In this document: in pieces, positions 9,239 to 19,852 of the stretch
Layout of the letters: every line of letters starts with the position of its first letter
Position numbering within the stretch: the stretch's first letter is position 1
Assembly: GCA_012840085.1 (NCBI GenBank)
Contig: DUMB01000065.1
Coordinates: 1 to 41,581 of the forward strand
DNA: 41,581 nucleotides
Reading direction: 5' to 3'
From: Clostridiaceae bacterium
GTDB taxonomy: Bacteria; Bacillota; Clostridia; Acetivibrionales; DUMB01
Translations under genes and position numbers: made by a program
The notes under the pieces: generated by a model
What the model was told of the DNA's origin: nothing
What the model saw: the letters and a program-made list of their open reading frames with translations, nothing else
Database searches by the model: none

Positions 9239-9279
9239 CTTTTGCTTAAGAGATAAGGACTTCTTTTGCTTAAGAGATA
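9239..9279. repeat. 17-bp direct repeat CTTTTGCTTAAGAGATA
   Basis: Perfect copies lie at 9239-9255 and 9263-9279, 24 bp apart start to start, each containing the palindromic core CTTAAG. They lie between the eno terminator and the AraC sensor gene. They could be paired activator sites or a local duplication. Confidence 0.7.
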
Positions 9280-9299
9280 GAAATTGCAGGAAAGATAAA

Positions 9300-9332
9300 A
9301 ATGGGACAAGGCTTTTAAGCCCCTGTCCCATT
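9300..9332 (-). terminator. Rho-independent terminator of the glycolytic cluster (after eno)
   Basis: The arms AATGGGACAAGGC (9300-9312) and GCCCCTGTCCCATT (9319-9332) form a stable hairpin with one mismatch. On the minus strand the stem is followed by TTTTTATC, a good U-run. It lies about 85 bases after the eno stop codon. Confidence 0.85.
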
Positions 9333-9355
9333 CTATATAAGCTATTTGTTTCAGA

Positions 9356-10754
<1,399 letters not shown>

Positions 10755-10815
10755 TTATAACTTAATCTGTATTAAACTATGTTAAAAATTTATCCTGTGA
10801 TGGCAAACTAAACCA

Positions 10816-10854
10816 CAACACTATTAGAATACACTATAACTAATGTGTTGTAAA
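10816..10854 (-). promoter_or_regulatory. Candidate eno promoter overlapped by an inverted repeat
   Basis: On the minus strand TTTACA (10849-10854) and TATTCT (10826-10831) are 17 bases apart, a fair sigma-A match. An imperfect inverted repeat, CAACACTATTAG (10816-10827) and CTAATGTGTTG (10840-10850), overlaps both boxes, as a repressor operator would. It lies about 80 bases upstream of eno. Confidence 0.35.
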
Positions 10855-10892
10855 TATTCAAGTCAAAACAGACTTATTTTTTGTTCAGGTTA

Positions 10893-10977
10893 TATATTAC
10901 ATAGGCTGCACTTTAAGCCATATATTACATAGGCTGTACATTAAGCCGTACATTACACAGGCCATACAGTACAGCCG
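10893..10977. repeat. Three tandem copies of a 28-bp unit between gpmI and eno
   Basis: Units start at 10893, 10921 and 10949. The first two share TATATTACATAGGCTG and differ at few positions; the third is more diverged. Each contains a GGCT...AGCC inverted repeat, so the transcript could form three similar small hairpins. The array lies 37 bases after the gpmI stop codon. Confidence 0.75.
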
Positions 10978-11013
10978 TTTTTATATGCTATATTTTAACC
11001 ATTTTGCATTTTT

Positions 11014-12549
11014 TTATTTAACAATCAATGAACTTCCTGTCATCTCATCCGGCTTTTTGAGTCCCATTATATCAAGCATTGTGGGTGCCAGGTCTGCCAG
11101 CCTTCCTTCTTTCAGCTTCACATCATTAAGCCCTACACCTATCAGGGGAACTACATTTGTTGTATGGGCTGTAAATGCGCCACCGGTCTCGTAGTCAATC
11201 ATTTGCTCAGCATTTCCGTGGTCTGCAGTTATAAGCGCTATACCGTTCTGCTCTTCAATAGCCTCTACGACCTTTCCAACGCACTCATCAACAGCTTCAA
11301 TTGCCTTCCTGGCAGCCTCAAATACACCGGTATGGCCTACCATGTCGGGGTTTGCGAAATTCAGGATAATAACATCATATTCTTTTGATTTTATTCTCTT
11401 AACAGCTTCCTCAGCCACCTCATATGCGCTCATCTCAGGTTTCAGGTCATATGTGGCAACCTTTGGCGAAGGAATAAGAACTCTGTCTTCGCCTTCATAT
11501 ACCTTTTCGACTCCTCCGTTGAAAAAGAATGTTACGTGGGCATATTTTTCTGTTTCGGCTATACGGAGCTGTCTGTATCCAAGCTTGCTGATATATTGTC
11601 CAAAGGTATTGTCGAGGTTTTCAGGTTTAAAAGCAATAACTGCATTTTGAATAGTTTTATCATATTGTGTCATGCAGACATAATAAACTGGAAAATATCC
11701 TTTTTCCCTCTCAAAACCATCGAAATCCACATCAGTGAATGCCCTGGTAATCTCCCTTGCTCTGTCGGGTCTGAAATTAAAGAAAATTATCGAGTCATTT
11801 TCAGATATTGTAGCAACCGGTTTTCCATTTTCTACTATAACCGTGGGCTTTACAAACTCATCAAACTCATTTCTTGCATATGACTCAGAAACAGCCTGTG
11901 CCGCACTCTCAGCAGTCAAACCTTTTCCAAGGGTCATTGCATCATAAGCCATTTTTACCCTGTCCCATCTCTTGTCTCGGTCCATGGCATAGTATCTGCC
12001 CATAACGGAAGCAATCTTTCCTACTCCAATTTCCTTTAACTTTGCTTCCAACTCATCAACATATCCTGCTGCACTGTCAGGCGGCACATCCCTGCCGTCA
12101 AAGAAGCAATGTATATAGACATCCTTCAGACCCTGCCTTTTAGCGAATTCAACAAGTGCATACAAATGTGTATTGTGGCTGTGGACACCGCCATCGGACA
12201 AAAGACCGTACAAATGCAGTTTAGAGTTGTGCTTTTTGCAGTTTTCAACAGCGTCGAGAAATTCCTTTTTTTCAAAAAAGTCCCCATCTTTTATTGACTT
12301 TGTAATTCTTGTAAGCTCCTGATATACAATTCTGCCGGCACCAATGTTTGTATGTCCTACTTCCGAATTACCCATCTGGCCCTCCGGAAGTCCTACGTCC
12401 AACCCGCTGGTGTGGACAATCGTATTGGGATATTGGGCATAAAGTCTGTCAAGATTGGGTGTCTTTGCTGCTTTTATTGCATTTCCCTCTTCACGGGGAT
12501 TTATTCCAAAGCCATCAAGAATTATTAATGCAGTTAGTCTATCTTTCAT
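11014..12549 (-). CDS. gpmI: 2,3-bisphosphoglycerate-independent phosphoglycerate mutase
   Basis: A 511-aa cofactor-independent mutase that interconverts 3- and 2-phosphoglycerate using two Mn ions. It belongs to the alkaline-phosphatase superfamily. Visible motifs are LIILDGFG with the first metal Asp, [14 protein letters not shown] with the catalytic Ser, [31 protein letters not shown], and [11 protein letters not shown] near the C-terminus. Length is normal. The ATG at 12549 has GGAGG 9 bases upstream. It lies between pgk-tpi and eno, completing the triose part of glycolysis. Confidence 0.98.
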   Translation of the reverse strand: MKDRLTALIILDGFGINPREEGNAIKAAKTPNLDRLYAQYPNTIVHTSGLDVGLPEGQMGNSEVGHTNIGAGRIVYQELTRITKSIKDGDFFEKKEFLDAVENCKKHNSKLHLYGLLSDGGVHSHNTHLYALVEFAKRQGLKDVYIHCFFDGRDVPPDSAAGYVDELEAKLKEIGVGKIASVMGRYYAMDRDKRWDRVKMAYDAMTLGKGLTAESAAQAVSESYARNEFDEFVKPTVIVENGKPVATISENDSIIFFNFRPDRAREITRAFTDVDFDGFEREKGYFPVYYVCMTQYDKTIQNAVIAFKPENLDNTFGQYISKLGYRQLRIAETEKYAHVTFFFNGGVEKVYEGEDRVLIPSPKVATYDLKPEMSAYEVAEEAVKRIKSKEYDVIILNFANPDMVGHTGVFEAARKAIEAVDECVGKVVEAIEEQNGIALITADHGNAEQMIDYETGGAFTAHTTNVVPLIGVGLNDVKLKEGRLADLAPTMLDIMGLKKPDEMTGSSLIVK

Positions 12550-12642
12550 TTACAGCTACCTCCATTTTTCCAATCTATCAAAAACATTTTTTTGTTCTGT
12601 GTTCCCATTAATACCAAATATAAATATTATTTAAATCTTTGG

Positions 12643-12759
12643 TTTTCAGCTATATTTTTTCTAGTTATATTTTTCTAGCTATACTTTTTTAACAATATTT
12701 TTCCAGCTATATTTTTTAACTATTTTTTAGCTATTATTATTTTAGCTATATTTTATTTC
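12643..12759. repeat. Degenerate tandem array of about eight AGCTATATTTTT units
   Basis: Plus-strand units of roughly 12-18 bases, all variants of CAGCTATATTTTTT, CTAGCTATACTTTTTT or AGCTATTATTATTTT, follow one another from 12643 to 12759. The unit length drifts, which suggests old slippage. It ends about 95 bases upstream of gpmI. Confidence 0.65.
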
Positions 12760-12872
12760 TCATTATATTTACCCATATTTTAAACTTTTAAAGCAGTTCA
12801 AGGGTTCTATTTCTATGTACCAATTAACTCCTGCCTCGTTGACAGGTAAAAAACATTTTGAGATATCATTAA

Positions 12873-12902
12873 ATAAGGGCAGACACGATAGCCTGCCCTT
12901 AT
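12873..12902 (-). terminator. Terminator after pgk-tpi
   Basis: Perfect 10-bp arms ATAAGGGCAG (12873-12882) and CTGCCCTTAT (12893-12902) around a 10-base loop, followed on the minus strand by TTTAATG. It lies about 70 bases after the tpi stop. The U-run is weak, so read-through into gpmI is possible. Confidence 0.6.
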
Positions 12903-12960
12903 GCAAATACCTTCTTTATTCAAACCGGATACAGTCTTCAAACACCATAAAGGCTTAACA

Positions 12961-12979
12961 CAATAAGTTTTACTTATTG
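12961..12979 (-). repeat. Small palindrome centred on the pgk-tpi stop codon
   Basis: CAATAAGTTTTACTTATTG has 8-bp arms around three bases and includes the TAA stop (12970-12972). It could form a hairpin at the very end of the coding region. Confidence 0.5.
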
Positions 12980-14910
12980 TATTTAACTATCTTCTCAAAG
13001 TCGTCAAGCTTCAGACTGGCTCCGCCTACAAGACCTCCATCGATATCAGACATTGTAAACAACTCTGCGGCATTAGCAGCGTTAACGCTTCCGCCGTACT
13101 GTATTCTGATAGCTTCTGAAACTTCTTCTCCATAAAGCTCCTTGATAGTTTCTCTTATAATAGCGCAGACTTCATTTGCCTGTTCGTTTGTAGCTGTCTT
13201 GCCTGTGCCTATAGCCCAAATCGGCTCATATGCTATTACCGATTTTTTTACCTGCTCAGCTGTTAATCCTAGCAAAGCAATCTTAACCTGATATCTGACA
13301 AGATCGGCTGTTACACCCTGTTCTCTCTGTGTAAGGGATTCGCCAACACAGACAATGGGTTTAAGTCCATATTTGAATGCTGCATGTACTTTCTTGTTTA
13401 CAGTTTCGTCAGTCTCAGCAAAGTACTGCCTTCTTTCGGAGTGACCGATAATTACATATTCAACTCCAAGGTCAGCCAGCATAGGACCGGATACTTCTCC
13501 TGTGAAAGCTCCTTTTTCTTCCCAATGCATATTTTGAGCAGCAACTTTTATGTTTGAACCTTCTGCAGCTTTAACAACATCAGGTATGCACACAAAAGGA
13601 ACTGCAACTGCAACTTCAGCATCAGCGTCAGCAACTCTTGGCTTAAGAGCCTCAACAAATTCAGCCGCTTCTTTTGCTGTTTTGTTCATTTTCCAGTTGC
13701 CGGCAACGAATTTTTTTCTTGCATTCTTGTCCATAAGTACTGCTATACCTGGCAGCTCTTTTCCTTCAAGGAATTCAAGTGATGCTCCGCCACCTGTTGA
13801 AATGTGTGTTATTTTATCTGCAAATCCAAGCTGTTCGATTGCCGCAGCAGAGTCACCGCCGCCAACAATTGAAATAGCGCCGGATTCAGCAACAGCTTTT
13901 GCTATTTCCTTTGTTCCGTATGCAAAATTGGGGAACTCAAATACTCCCATAGGTCCGTTCCATACTATGGTCTTTGCTTTTCTGATTTCTTTTGAGAACT
14001 GCTCCACAGTCAAAGAACCTATATCCATTCCCATCCAGCCTTCAGGCATTGCATCGGAAGGAACATATTTGAACTCTGTATCGTTTTTGAATTCCTTACC
14101 AACTATACTTCCTATAGGAAGCATAAGGTTTACGCCTTTTTCTTCTGCTTTTTTCATAAGGCTTTTTGCCAAATCAATCTTGTCATATTCGCATATGGAA
14201 TCACCGATCTGATAACCTTTAGCCTTAAGGAATGTATAAGCCATTCCTCCACCGATAATAAGAGTATCAACTTTGTCAAGGAGGTTTTCTATAACTCCTA
14301 TCTTATCGGATACTTTTGCTCCGCCAAGTATTGCAACAAATGGTCTTGCCGGATTTGACAGAGCTTTTCCCATTACCTCGATTTCCTTTTTGATAAGGAA
14401 GCCACATACCGCCGGCAGATAATCAGCAAGCCCTGCTGTTGAAGCATGAGCTCTGTGAGCCGTTCCGAAAGCATCGTTTACATATATTTCTGCCATACTT
14501 GCCAATTCCTTAGCAAAAGCGGGGTCATTCTTCTTTTCTTCGTTGTGGAATCTTACATTCTCCAGCATTAAAATCTGACCCTCTTTAAGAGCAGCAGCCT
14601 TAGCCTTTGCATCTTCACCTATAACGTCCTTTGCCAGAATAACTTCCATTCCAAGGAGCTGACTAAGTCTTTCAGCAGCAGGTTTCATGCTGTACTTAGG
14701 CTCAAATCCGTTCTTGGGTCTTCCAAGGTGAGACACCAGAATTGTCTTTGCCTTGTTGTCAACCAGGTATTTAATAGTAGGAAGAGCACCTCTTATTCTC
14801 TTGTCATCGGTAATATTGCCGTTCTCATCGAGGGGAACGTTAAAATCAACTCTTACAATGACTTTTTTACCTCTAACATCTATATCTTCGATAGTCATTT
14901 TATTCATCAT
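12970..14910 (-). CDS. pgk-tpiA: Phosphoglycerate kinase-triosephosphate isomerase fusion
   Basis: A single 646-aa frame joins two glycolytic enzymes. Residues 1-395 are phosphoglycerate kinase: [17 protein letters not shown] near the start, [25 protein letters not shown], and the nucleotide site [13 protein letters not shown] with [18 protein letters not shown]. Residues 398-646 are triosephosphate isomerase: [10 protein letters not shown], the catalytic His in IIGHSERR, the catalytic Glu in [14 protein letters not shown], and QYGGSVN. Both halves have full family length. The junction is abrupt (AVLMDK, then NA, then RKKFVAG), with no linker. The codons AGA AAA AAA at the joint form an A7 run (13711-13717). 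The first ATG is used as start; GAGGAG is 16 bases upstream, and an in-frame GTG at 14916 has better spacing. A PGK-TIM fusion in this order is known from Thermotoga maritima. Confidence 0.95.
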   Translation of the reverse strand: MMNKMTIEDIDVRGKKVIVRVDFNVPLDENGNITDDKRIRGALPTIKYLVDNKAKTILVSHLGRPKNGFEPKYSMKPAAERLSQLLGMEVILAKDVIGEDAKAKAAALKEGQILMLENVRFHNEEKKNDPAFAKELASMAEIYVNDAFGTAHRAHASTAGLADYLPAVCGFLIKKEIEVMGKALSNPARPFVAILGGAKVSDKIGVIENLLDKVDTLIIGGGMAYTFLKAKGYQIGDSICEYDKIDLAKSLMKKAEEKGVNLMLPIGSIVGKEFKNDTEFKYVPSDAMPEGWMGMDIGSLTVEQFSKEIRKAKTIVWNGPMGVFEFPNFAYGTKEIAKAVAESGAISIVGGGDSAAAIEQLGFADKITHISTGGGASLEFLEGKELPGIAVLMDKNARKKFVAGNWKMNKTAKEAAEFVEALKPRVADADAEVAVAVPFVCIPDVVKAAEGSNIKVAAQNMHWEEKGAFTGEVSGPMLADLGVEYVIIGHSERRQYFAETDETVNKKVHAAFKYGLKPIVCVGESLTQREQGVTADLVRYQVKIALLGLTAEQVKKSVIAYEPIWAIGTGKTATNEQANEVCAIIRETIKELYGEEVSEAIRIQYGGSVNAANAAELFTMSDIDGGLVGGASLKLDDFEKIVKYNK

Positions 14911-15057
14911 ACCCACAGTATCCACTCTCCTCAATTCCAATTTTCAGTTTATTAATTTGAAAGCGAACTTGAATACTTTCCACTGGCTGCCTGTTTGCCC
15001 GGCAAACATATGGCAGGTGTAGCTGCAATTTGGCAGTAAATGCGATAAATTTAATAA

Positions 15058-15087
15058 ACAAGGTTCGGTAGAAATGCCGAACCTTGT
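15058..15087 (-). terminator. Hairpin between gap and pgk-tpi
   Basis: Perfect 11-bp arms ACAAGGTTCGG (15058-15068) and CCGAACCTTGT (15077-15087) with an 8-base loop. On the minus strand the stem is followed by TTATTAAATTT, a broken U-run. It lies about 50 bases after the gap stop and probably ends or attenuates the gap transcript. An 8-bp inverted repeat TGTTTGCC/GGCAAACA (14992-15008) lies between it and pgk. Confidence 0.65.
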
Positions 15088-15136
15088 CCTGTCACATTAG
15101 TACTGAACTAATGCAGCTCTTTGTTTATTTTTATGA

Positions 15137-16147
<1,011 letters not shown>

Positions 16148-16195
16148 TTAATCATACCTCCTATGTAATTAATTATTTTATCAACACTAACAATA

Positions 16196-16375
16196 TTGAC
16201 ACTCCCCGAGGCTAAAGTCAGGGATTCTCTGGTGGTAGTCGGAAGTCCATTTCTGGTATCCGTAGTTCCCCAAAGTCTGCTGTTCTATTTTTACGACTTA
16301 TACTTGTCGCTTAGCTTATTAAGCTAAGATTTAAGCCTTTATCCCAATAACTGAAGTCATTGGCTTTCGGCAAAG
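16196..16375 (-). mobile_element. IS200/IS605-type right-end remnant with omegaRNA-like hairpins
   Basis: Read on the minus strand, the block ends in a CCCTGA/TCGGGG hairpin followed by GGGGAGTGTCAA (end near 16196). It is preceded by GGGGAACTACGGATACCAGA and GGACTTCCGACTACCACC. This layout, AATCCC-hairpin-GGGGAGTGTCAA, is the one I know from the right ends of IS605-family elements, where the 3' end of tnpB overlaps the guide (omega) RNA. Further hairpins upstream include CTTAGCTTA/TAAGCTAAG (16310-16328) and CCAATAACT/AGTCATTGG (16344-16363). No tnpB frame precedes it: the next gene, only about 200 bp away, is unrelated. It is therefore an orphan end or a deleted element. The family call is from memory. 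Confidence 0.55.
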
Positions 16376-16423
16376 TATTTTATAAACAACTAACGCTATG
16401 ATTAAAATTTTTTGCCAAACTAC

Positions 16424-16452
16424 ATTTTATATTATTTTTTCTTCATTTTCAA
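16424..16452 (-). promoter_or_regulatory. Candidate sigma-A promoter for gap
   Basis: On the minus strand TTGAAA (16447-16452) and TAAAAT (16424-16429) are separated by exactly 17 bases. Transcription would start near 16417 and read through the IS605-type remnant before reaching gap at 16147. No better promoter was found nearer the gene. Confidence 0.5.
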
Positions 16453-16578
16453 TAGTTAGACATAAAAATTATTAAATATTTAACAATGTCTCTATATTTA
16501 CCATATAGATATATATTGTTCATTTATGTGTAAAATATGCGTAATAAAGGTATATCTTCTACTGGTAACAGTTGCCGG

Positions 16579-17475
16579 TCAAATAAATATGGAATACTTA
16601 TTAACCAGGCTTACAGGATTGTATGAGAGTTTTGCCTTCCTCAAGCTCTCTATACCCATGTCTTCCTCTCTGTTTATATATTTCATGTGTCCCCATTCTC
16701 TTTTACAGAATTGCTGGTTAATAAAGGTATAGAGGCCATGTATATCGCTGTTTGCCTTCTCTACATGAATTACAGCCGTATCGCTGTTAAGCGCCTCTCC
16801 CACCGTATATGCCTCAAAGCGCCCGTCAACCTTTATAAGCGCACCTTTGCAGTCAAGCTTTTCGAAGTTATTTAACAGCTCCAGGTTAGCATGTCTTTCA
16901 CAATAGACGCCTCTCCCGCAATCGCACACCCTTTTTTCGCACCATTCGTCCATTATCCTGGCACACTCATCCAACAATGTGCTGTCCAACTCAACATACT
17001 CATACTCATGCTCTCTTATAAACCTGTTTATATGGTTGCGTTTTGCATGGAACTTTTTCCCTTTAAGGTTTATGAGATCACTTGCAAGATACAGATAATC
17101 ACTGTTGTTCCTGTCATAAATTATTTTCCCTTCAAAGTTGGGAATTTGTTTAAAGAAATTAAGGCCTTCTTCTTCAACCATACGAAATACAAGAGGCTTG
17201 TCAAGCTTCTTATTAAAGTATTCTTTGAGAGCATTTACAGCTGCACTGAAATTCTGCTCATTAATATCCCCCACTGGCATCAGAGCATACGGTTCCTTTT
17301 CACTTGCCATTGAAACAATACACAAAAGGCCGTCGATCTCAGTGAATCTGAACCCGAAATACATTCTCCACATAAATAAACTTGTGAAGTTCATTTCAGA
17401 AGCTTTTGGGCTGTATTTGCTCAAATATGTAGCAATAAGGTTTTTGTCACTTATTTCTATTTCTTTAAATTCCAT
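16579..17475 (-). CDS. DUF2156-type protein, putative acyl/aminoacyl transferase fold
   Basis: A 298-aa protein resembling the COG4866/DUF2156 family, whose members have a duplicated GNAT-like fold related to the catalytic domain of lysyl-phosphatidylglycerol synthases. The typical signature KGKKFHAKRNHINRF lies near residues 138-152, and the C-terminal half has the HVEKANSDIHGLYTFINQQF segment of the family. A Cys cluster is visible at about residues 173-186 (WCEKRVCDCGRGVYC). No transmembrane segment is present. The biochemical role is not established. It lies 40 bp after pfkA in the same orientation and is probably co-transcribed with it. Confidence 0.75.
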   Translation of the reverse strand: MEFKEIEISDKNLIATYLSKYSPKASEMNFTSLFMWRMYFGFRFTEIDGLLCIVSMASEKEPYALMPVGDINEQNFSAAVNALKEYFNKKLDKPLVFRMVEEEGLNFFKQIPNFEGKIIYDRNNSDYLYLASDLINLKGKKFHAKRNHINRFIREHEYEYVELDSTLLDECARIMDEWCEKRVCDCGRGVYCERHANLELLNNFEKLDCKGALIKVDGRFEAYTVGEALNSDTAVIHVEKANSDIHGLYTFINQQFCKREWGHMKYINREEDMGIESLRKAKLSYNPVSLVNKYSIFI

Positions 17476-17515
17476 CGTATAATCGCTTCCAATCTTTTGC
17501 CAGTTATTATGTCAG

Positions 17516-18601
17516 TTAGTCACCGAATCCTACTCCTACACTTTTAGCTATTCTGACAAGCTCACCGTCAGGAGGCACCTGCTTGCGTTGGCTCACTGCT
17601 TCCTCAAATGTTACATGAGTTATCCTGTTTTGCTGAAGGCTTACCACAGTACCAAACTTCTCATAGTCAACCAGCTCTACTGCAGCAACCCCGTATCTGG
17701 TGGAGAGTATCCTGTCAAAAGGATTAGGCCTTCCTCCTCTTTGAAGGTGTCCCAATACCGTCACCCTTGATTCAATGCCTGTAAGACTCTCCAGATAATC
17801 CGCCAGCCTGTTTCCTATTCCGTCATGCCTTATGCGGTCTGAGTACTCATCATTGGTAGTCTCCACAGCTATTTTGCCGTCAATGCACTTTGCTCCTTCT
17901 GAAGCAACCACTATACTGAAATGCTTGCCTACATTCCTTCTCTCCAGTATTTTTTGAGCCACTTTATTTATGTCATAAGGTATCTCCGGTATCAGTATAA
18001 CATCCGCCCCTCCGGCAATACCGGCCTCCAATGCCGTCCAGCCTGCATGCTTTCCCATAACTTCCAGAATCATTACCCTGTGGTATGATTCAGCGGTAGA
18101 GTGCAGCTTGTCTACGGCATCGGTGGCAATATCCACTGCAGTCATAAACCCAACGGCAAAATCTGTTGATGAAATATCATTATCTATGGTCTTTGGGATT
18201 CCTATAACCTTAACCCCCTTGCGGTAAAGCCTTTCCGCTCCTTTGAGAGTTCCGTCTCCGCCAATTACAATAAGAGCGTCAACTCCGAATATGTCCATAT
18301 TTTCAATTATCCTGTCGGACATATCCATATATTTTATTTCCCCATCTTTTTCAACTTTAAACTCAAATGGGTTATCACGATTTGATGTGCCGAGTATTGT
18401 GCCTCCTTTGTCCAAAATACCTGAGACATCATCTGAAGTGAATTTCACAAAATCATTCAATACTAATCCCCTGTATCCGTTTTTATATCCGAAAACTTCA
18501 TAACCATACTTCAACATTGCAGTCCTGACGACAGCTCTAATGACAGCATTCAATCCCGGACAGTCTCCTCCGCCTGTAAGAACACCTATACGTTTAATCA
18601 T
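17516..18601 (-). CDS. pfkA: 6-phosphofructokinase, mixed-signature (group III) type
   Basis: A 361-aa phosphofructokinase, phosphorylating fructose-6-phosphate in the committed step of glycolysis. Visible motifs are LTGGGDCPGLNAVIR, GGTILGTSNRDNPF, IGGDGTLKGAERL, IPKTIDNDISSTD, VMGKHAGW and GHLQRGGRPNPFDR. By alignment with the Escherichia coli enzyme, position 104 is Gly (G117 here, the ATP-type residue), while position 124 is Lys (K137 in PKTIDND, the residue usual in pyrophosphate-dependent enzymes). This Gly/Lys combination marks the mixed-substrate group III, so the phosphoryl donor cannot be decided from sequence. AAGGAGGG precedes the ATG. It follows pepT across a tandem-repeat array. 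Confidence 0.93.
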   Translation of the reverse strand: MIKRIGVLTGGGDCPGLNAVIRAVVRTAMLKYGYEVFGYKNGYRGLVLNDFVKFTSDDVSGILDKGGTILGTSNRDNPFEFKVEKDGEIKYMDMSDRIIENMDIFGVDALIVIGGDGTLKGAERLYRKGVKVIGIPKTIDNDISSTDFAVGFMTAVDIATDAVDKLHSTAESYHRVMILEVMGKHAGWTALEAGIAGGADVILIPEIPYDINKVAQKILERRNVGKHFSIVVASEGAKCIDGKIAVETTNDEYSDRIRHDGIGNRLADYLESLTGIESRVTVLGHLQRGGRPNPFDRILSTRYGVAAVELVDYEKFGTVVSLQQNRITHVTFEEAVSQRKQVPPDGELVRIAKSVGVGFGD

Positions 18602-18630
18602 AAATCTCCCTCCTTTTTTTATTAATCAAC

Positions 18631-18747
18631 ATTAATCAGCCTATTCAGCAGAAATTAATCTATTCATCAGCAATTAACCTATTGAACAATAATTACCTAT
18701 TCAACTGTAAGTAACCTATTCAATTGCAGTTGACCTATTCAACAGCT
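18631..18747. repeat. Tandem array of six 20-bp units running through the pepT stop codon
   Basis: Plus-strand units share CCTATTCAACAG followed by about eight variable bases. Six copies of roughly 18-21 bp are visible, for example ACCTATTCAACTGTAAGTA and ACCTATTCAATTGCAGTTG. The last copy, GACCTATTCAACAGCTTTAA, contains the pepT stop codon (CTA at 18735-18737) and its final codons. The array fills most of the space between pepT and pfkA. Confidence 0.8.
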
Positions 18748-19847
18748 TTAATTATTTCAACGAGAAATTCAACCGCACGCACCATGTCATCAATTTTAAT
18801 CTGTTCATTAACACTATGTACTTTATCCATGCCTATGCAAATATTTACAGCCTGTATTCCCATTCCGTTAATTATATTTGTATCGCTGCCTCCCCCTGTT
18901 TCTTCAAGGCTTAATTCCAAACCTGCAGCTGCAGCGGCTTTCTTAAGAATCTTTATAATATCATCATCTTCATTAATCACAAAAGCAGGATATTCAAGCT
19001 CTGATTTGAATTCAACAGAACCGCCATATTTTTCCGCTGCCTTTTCCATACATTCCCTCATATGTGCGGTCTGACTATCCAATTTATTTTTATCACGGCT
19101 CCGTGCTTCAGCTTTTATTTCAACAAAATCGCACACAATATTTGTTGCCTGTCCGCCCTTTATTATGCCAATATTAGCGGTAGTCTCATGGTCAATTCTT
19201 CCCAGCTTCATATTAGAAATGGCTTCTGCAGCAATTTGTATAGCACTTACACCTTTTTCAGGGGCAATTCCTGCATGGGAAGCCTTGCCTTTGATTGTTA
19301 TATCAATAATATTTTGTGATGGCGCTTTAACCGCAACGCCTCCGATTTGTCCTCCGTCATCAAGGACAAATCCATATTTAGCGTTAATCGTTGTGTAATC
19401 AAGGTTTTTAGCACCCAGCAAGCCTACTTCTTCAGCTACGGTAAATACAACATGGATGTCCCCGTGTTCAATGGCATTTTCCTTTATAACTCTCAGTGCT
19501 TCCAGTATGCAGACTATGCCTGCTGCATCGTCGCTGCCCAGTATGGTAGTCCCGTCACTTTTAATGATATCGTTTTCGATAACAGGAGTTTTGCCATTTC
19601 CGGGTGTAACAGTATCCATATGAGCCATTAAAAGTATTGGAGGCACATCCTTGCTGCCTTTTACGGTACAGATAAGATTTCCTGCATTTCCTCCTATTTT
19701 TTCGCCTGTATTATCCTCATATGCCGAAAGGCCCATCCCCTCAAGAATTGATGTTAATGCATCAACCATCTGCCTTTCCTGCATTGAAAGGCTGTCAATC
19801 TTTACAAGATTTACAAAGTTATCAACCAATCTTTTTATATTAACCAT
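18735..19847 (-). CDS. PepT-like M20 family metallopeptidase
   Basis: A 370-aa zinc peptidase of the M20 family, closest in style to tripeptidase T-like (PepT2) proteins, which release amino acids from small peptides in the cytoplasm. Metal-binding and catalytic residues are visible in LLMAHMDTVTPG, ILGSDDAAG (with the bridging Asp), VAEEVGLLGA (catalytic Glu pair) and VLDDGG. The lid domain includes KGKASHAGIAPEKG, and GGGSDTNIING lies near the C-terminus. GGGAG lies 8 bases before the ATG at 19847; an in-frame GTG three codons upstream overlaps the trmL stop. It is 5 bp from trmL, so the two are almost certainly co-transcribed. Confidence 0.88.
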   Translation of the reverse strand: MVNIKRLVDNFVNLVKIDSLSMQERQMVDALTSILEGMGLSAYEDNTGEKIGGNAGNLICTVKGSKDVPPILLMAHMDTVTPGNGKTPVIENDIIKSDGTTILGSDDAAGIVCILEALRVIKENAIEHGDIHVVFTVAEEVGLLGAKNLDYTTINAKYGFVLDDGGQIGGVAVKAPSQNIIDITIKGKASHAGIAPEKGVSAIQIAAEAISNMKLGRIDHETTANIGIIKGGQATNIVCDFVEIKAEARSRDKNKLDSQTAHMRECMEKAAEKYGGSVEFKSELEYPAFVINEDDDIIKILKKAAAAAGLELSLEETGGGSDTNIINGMGIQAVNICIGMDKVHSVNEQIKIDDMVRAVEFLVEIIKAVE

Positions 19848-19852
19848 ACAAA

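Larger units (their letters stand above)
12550..12969. other. Gene-free spacer between pgk-tpi and gpmI
   Basis: 420 bp holding the pgk-tpi terminator (12873-12902) and a long AT-rich tandem array (12643-12759). No gene and no clear promoter were seen. Confidence 0.5.

Noticed and set aside
13550..14212. 220-aa plus-strand frame inside pgk-tpi
   Set aside because: Antisense shadow of the fused glycolytic gene; Ser/Pro-rich product with no family features.
14992..15008. CggR-type operator between gap and pgk-tpi (TGTTTGCC/GGCAAACA)
   Set aside because: It does not match the known CggR site, no cggR gene is present, and the position between the genes rather than before gap is wrong for it.
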